Shown here in pieces: positions 6,085 to 7,320 of a stretch of 7,320 nucleotides of DNA (position 1 is its first letter; each line of letters starts with the position of its first letter). The position numbers were made by a program, and so were the translations under genes. Source of the DNA: Methanobacteriota archaeon (GTDB lineage: Archaea; Hydrothermarchaeota; Hydrothermarchaeia; Hydrothermarchaeales; BMS3B); NCBI GenBank assembly GCA_003229935.1, contig QIGD01000056.1, positions 1 through 7,320 on the forward strand, in the 5' to 3' direction. The notes below the pieces were generated by a model. It did not search any database. It was given only the letters and a program-made list of their open reading frames with translations, and was not told the origin of the DNA.

Positions 6085-7112
6085 ATAAAAAGCTTATTGC
6101 AGGATTGTGTAATGCTCACAGTGCACCTGGATATGAGGATGAGATTAGAGAAATAATGAAAAAAGAACTTGCAAATGTTTGCGATGTGATTAGTGTAGAT
6201 AAGCTGGGCAATCTCATAGCAAAAAAAGGCGATGGTGGAAAAAAGATTATGCTGGATGCCCATATGGATGAAATCGGACTGATTATTAAAAATATAGACA
6301 AGGAGGGCTTTATAAAGTTCACCACTCTCGGCGGTTTCTCTAATCAGACTCTTCTCAATCAGAAAGTTGTTATTCATACGGACAAAGGTAGAGTTCATGG
6401 TGTTGTTGGCTCAAAGCCCCCTCATCTCATGGAGGAAGAGGAGAGAAAGAAGATTGTCAAGGCTGAAAATATGTTCATTGATATTGGAGCTGAAAGCAAC
6501 AGTGGTGCTGGGGATATAGGCGTGGCAGTTGGAGATTTTATAACTATGGATATGAACTTCAGAGAACTTGGTGGAGATTTTATAACAGGCAAAGCCTTTG
6601 ACGACCGTCTAGGCTGCTATGTTATGATTGAAGTTATGAAGAGAATTGATGCCAGTGATGTTGAAGTGTATGCAGTGGGTAGTGTGCAGGAGGAGGTAGG
6701 CCTCAAAGGAGCCAGAACAGCAGCATATAAGATTAATCCCGACTATGCCCTTGTTCTCGATGTCACTACAACAGGTGACTACCCTGGTGTTAAAGAAGAT
6801 AAGAGCACGAATAAACTTGGCAAAGGAGCTGTTATATCTCTTGCCGATTCCAGTGGAAGGGGACTTATAACCCATCCAAAGGTGAAGAAGATTTTGTTAA
6901 ACACTGCCAGAGAGGAGAATATAATGTACCAGCTTGAAGTTGGAGAAGGAGGCACAACCAATGCCACTGTTATACACCTTACCAGAGAGGGCGTGCCGAG
7001 CGGAGTTATTTCTGTTCCTACACGATATATTCACTCGCCTGTCGAAGTTGCAAGGCTCAGGGATATTGAGGCTGTGATTGACCTGACAGCAAAGGCAATC
7101 AATAGAATTTAG
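6081..7112 (+). CDS. M42-family metallo-aminopeptidase (TET/endoglucanase-like)
   Basis: This 343-residue enzyme should remove N-terminal residues from short peptides, probably as a dodecameric tetrahedral (TET) particle in the cytoplasm. The two-metal site is complete: His61 in LDAHMDEIG, the bridging Asp174 in KAFDDRLG, catalytic Glu204 and ligand Glu205 in VQEEVGLKGA, Asp227 in VLDVT, and His318 in RYIHSPVE. The segment at about 85-155 (GGFSNQTLLNQKVVIHT onward, including GSKPPHLM) is the inserted oligomerisation domain typical of M42, which sets it apart from M28 or M20 enzymes. The length is usual for the family. No signal peptide is visible. The ATG lies within the ATGA overlap with the aminotransferase stop, indicating translational coupling. 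Residue specificity (glutamyl/aspartyl, leucyl or lysyl) cannot be read from the sequence, and the old annotation 'endoglucanase' for this family is misleading. Confidence 0.95.
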   Translation: MNKKLIAGLCNAHSAPGYEDEIREIMKKELANVCDVISVDKLGNLIAKKGDGGKKIMLDAHMDEIGLIIKNIDKEGFIKFTTLGGFSNQTLLNQKVVIHTDKGRVHGVVGSKPPHLMEEEERKKIVKAENMFIDIGAESNSGAGDIGVAVGDFITMDMNFRELGGDFITGKAFDDRLGCYVMIEVMKRIDASDVEVYAVGSVQEEVGLKGARTAAYKINPDYALVLDVTTTGDYPGVKEDKSTNKLGKGAVISLADSSGRGLITHPKVKKILLNTAREENIMYQLEVGEGGTTNATVIHLTREGVPSGVISVPTRYIHSPVEVARLRDIEAVIDLTAKAINRI

Positions 7113-7123
7113 GGAAAGTATCA

Positions 7124-7161
7124 GGGCTAATCTCCGTGTCTTTAGACATGGGATACAGCCC
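7124..7161 (+). repeat. Nested stem-loop just after the M42 gene, resembling the upstream relic
   Basis: GGGCT (7124-7128) pairs with AGCCC (7157-7161) around an inner 7-bp stem, CCGTGTC (7134-7140) with GACATGG (7145-7151), closed by a TTTA loop. It begins 11 bases after the M42 stop. Its AGGGCTAAT (7123-7131) and GGGATAC (7150-7156) also occur in the same order in the relic at 4790-4798 and 4828-4834. The inner hairpin reads TCTTTAGACATGGGA, against TCTTTAGTCGTGGGA in that relic's right end. It may be a decayed IS200/IS605-type end or the operon's own 3' structure. No oligo-T run follows, so it is not called a terminator. Confidence 0.45.
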
Positions 7162-7183
7162 GTAAAGTAGATAAGGTAAAATC

Positions 7184-7211
7184 GTCAATCACCCACGACT
7201 AAAGTCGTGGG
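7184..7211 (-). mobile_element. Perfect palindrome of IS200/IS605 type, right-end orientation on the minus strand
   Basis: CCCACGAC (7192-7199), loop TAAA, GTCGTGGG (7204-7211) form an 8-bp perfect stem with a 4-base loop. Read on the minus strand it gives AAGCCCACGACTTTAGTC then GTGGGTGATTGAC. This agrees with the relic at 4874-4904 (AGCCCACC.TCTTTAGTCGTGGG) but in inverted orientation. The minus-strand loop TTTA suggests a right end whose element body lies to the right, mostly outside the window. Minus-strand frames at 7212-7320 contain stops, so any TnpB 3' end here is decayed or further right. Confidence 0.55.
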
Positions 7212-7246
7212 CTTGTCTCGTGAGAGATCAGGGTAACAGGTTGATT

Positions 7247-7253
7247 AGGAGGT
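7247..7253 (+). promoter_or_regulatory. Strong ribosome binding site before the last partial frame
   Basis: AGGAGGT lies 8 bases before the ATG at 7262. It is the strongest Shine-Dalgarno match in the window and is the main reason for calling the short downstream frame a gene. Confidence 0.5.
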
Positions 7254-7261
7254 ATTGAAAA

Positions 7262-7320
7262 ATGCAGAAGTTATTGGTAGAGTTCAAGAACACATCAGGG
7301 AATGCTCCTCAAGTCCCCTG
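7262..7320 (+). CDS. Unrecognised protein, first residues only (runs off right edge)
   Basis: An ATG preceded by AGGAGGT opens a frame that stays open to the window edge. It gives 19 full codons, MQKLLVEFKNTSGNAPQVP. This is too short to assign to a family, and no TnpA- or TnpB-like N-terminus is visible. It begins 51 bases after the palindrome at 7192-7211. If that palindrome is the right end of a minus-strand TnpB element, this frame would be antisense to the element's 3' region and might be spurious. If the palindrome is only a relic, this is an ordinary gene downstream of it. Confidence 0.35.
   Translation, partial: MQKLLVEFKNTSGNAPQVP

Noticed and set aside
6063..6967. Minus-strand frames opposite the M42 peptidase gene
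   Set aside because: The peptidase has every metal and catalytic residue in frame; these frames have no independent support.
4771..7211. CRISPR array or CRISPR-like repeats
   Set aside because: There are only two or three related hairpin segments, far apart and in different orientations, with no regular spacers. IS200/IS605-type ends explain them better.
4771..7211. A complete composite transposon carrying the aminotransferase-peptidase operon
   Set aside because: No transposase, no left ends and no target duplications are visible, and IS200/IS605 elements do not normally mobilise cargo between two inverted right ends. Kept only as a question in the findings.

Overview
The window looks like a chromosomal segment of an archaeon, probably a euryarchaeon, living at least partly on peptides and amino acids. 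The signs are AT-rich intergenic DNA with archaeal-style TATA boxes, ribosome binding sites of the AGGTGA type, two TTG start codons, an oligo-T stretch after one gene, and a gene set common in archaea: a stand-alone carboxyltransferase/biotinyl subunit, an M42 (TET-type) aminopeptidase and a small class I aminotransferase. The lineage below that cannot be read from these genes with confidence.

Layout from left to right. (1) The N-terminal part of an unrecognised gene runs off the left edge on the minus strand. (2) An AT-rich intergenic stretch of about 380 bases follows with no convincing gene. (3) A PfkB/ribokinase-family sugar or nucleoside kinase lies on the plus strand and converges, with only 4 bases between, on a minus-strand gene for the carboxyltransferase plus biotin-carrier subunit of pyruvate carboxylase or an oxaloacetate decarboxylase (PycB/OadA). 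(4) A 224-base divergent promoter region separates that gene from a DEAD-box RNA helicase on the plus strand. (5) A 259-base gap after the helicase holds a structured segment that resembles the right end, or omega-RNA scaffold, of an IS200/IS605 (TnpB) element, but with no transposase or nuclease gene. (6) A two-gene operon follows: a class I aminotransferase and an M42 aminopeptidase sharing an ATGA stop/start overlap. (7) After the peptidase come two more hairpins. One is a perfect palindrome that matches the first relic in inverted orientation. (8) A plus-strand reading frame with a strong ribosome binding site starts 59 bases before the right edge.

Metabolically, the M42 peptidase would release amino acids from peptides, the aminotransferase would move their amino groups onto 2-oxoacids, and PycB would connect pyruvate with oxaloacetate, the oxoacid partner of aspartate. 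The helicase is an RNA chaperone unrelated to this. The part least explained by ordinary annotation is the pair of IS200/IS605-like termini flanking the aminotransferase-peptidase operon, one of which looks like a solo omega-RNA-type scaffold lying just upstream of the aminotransferase start.
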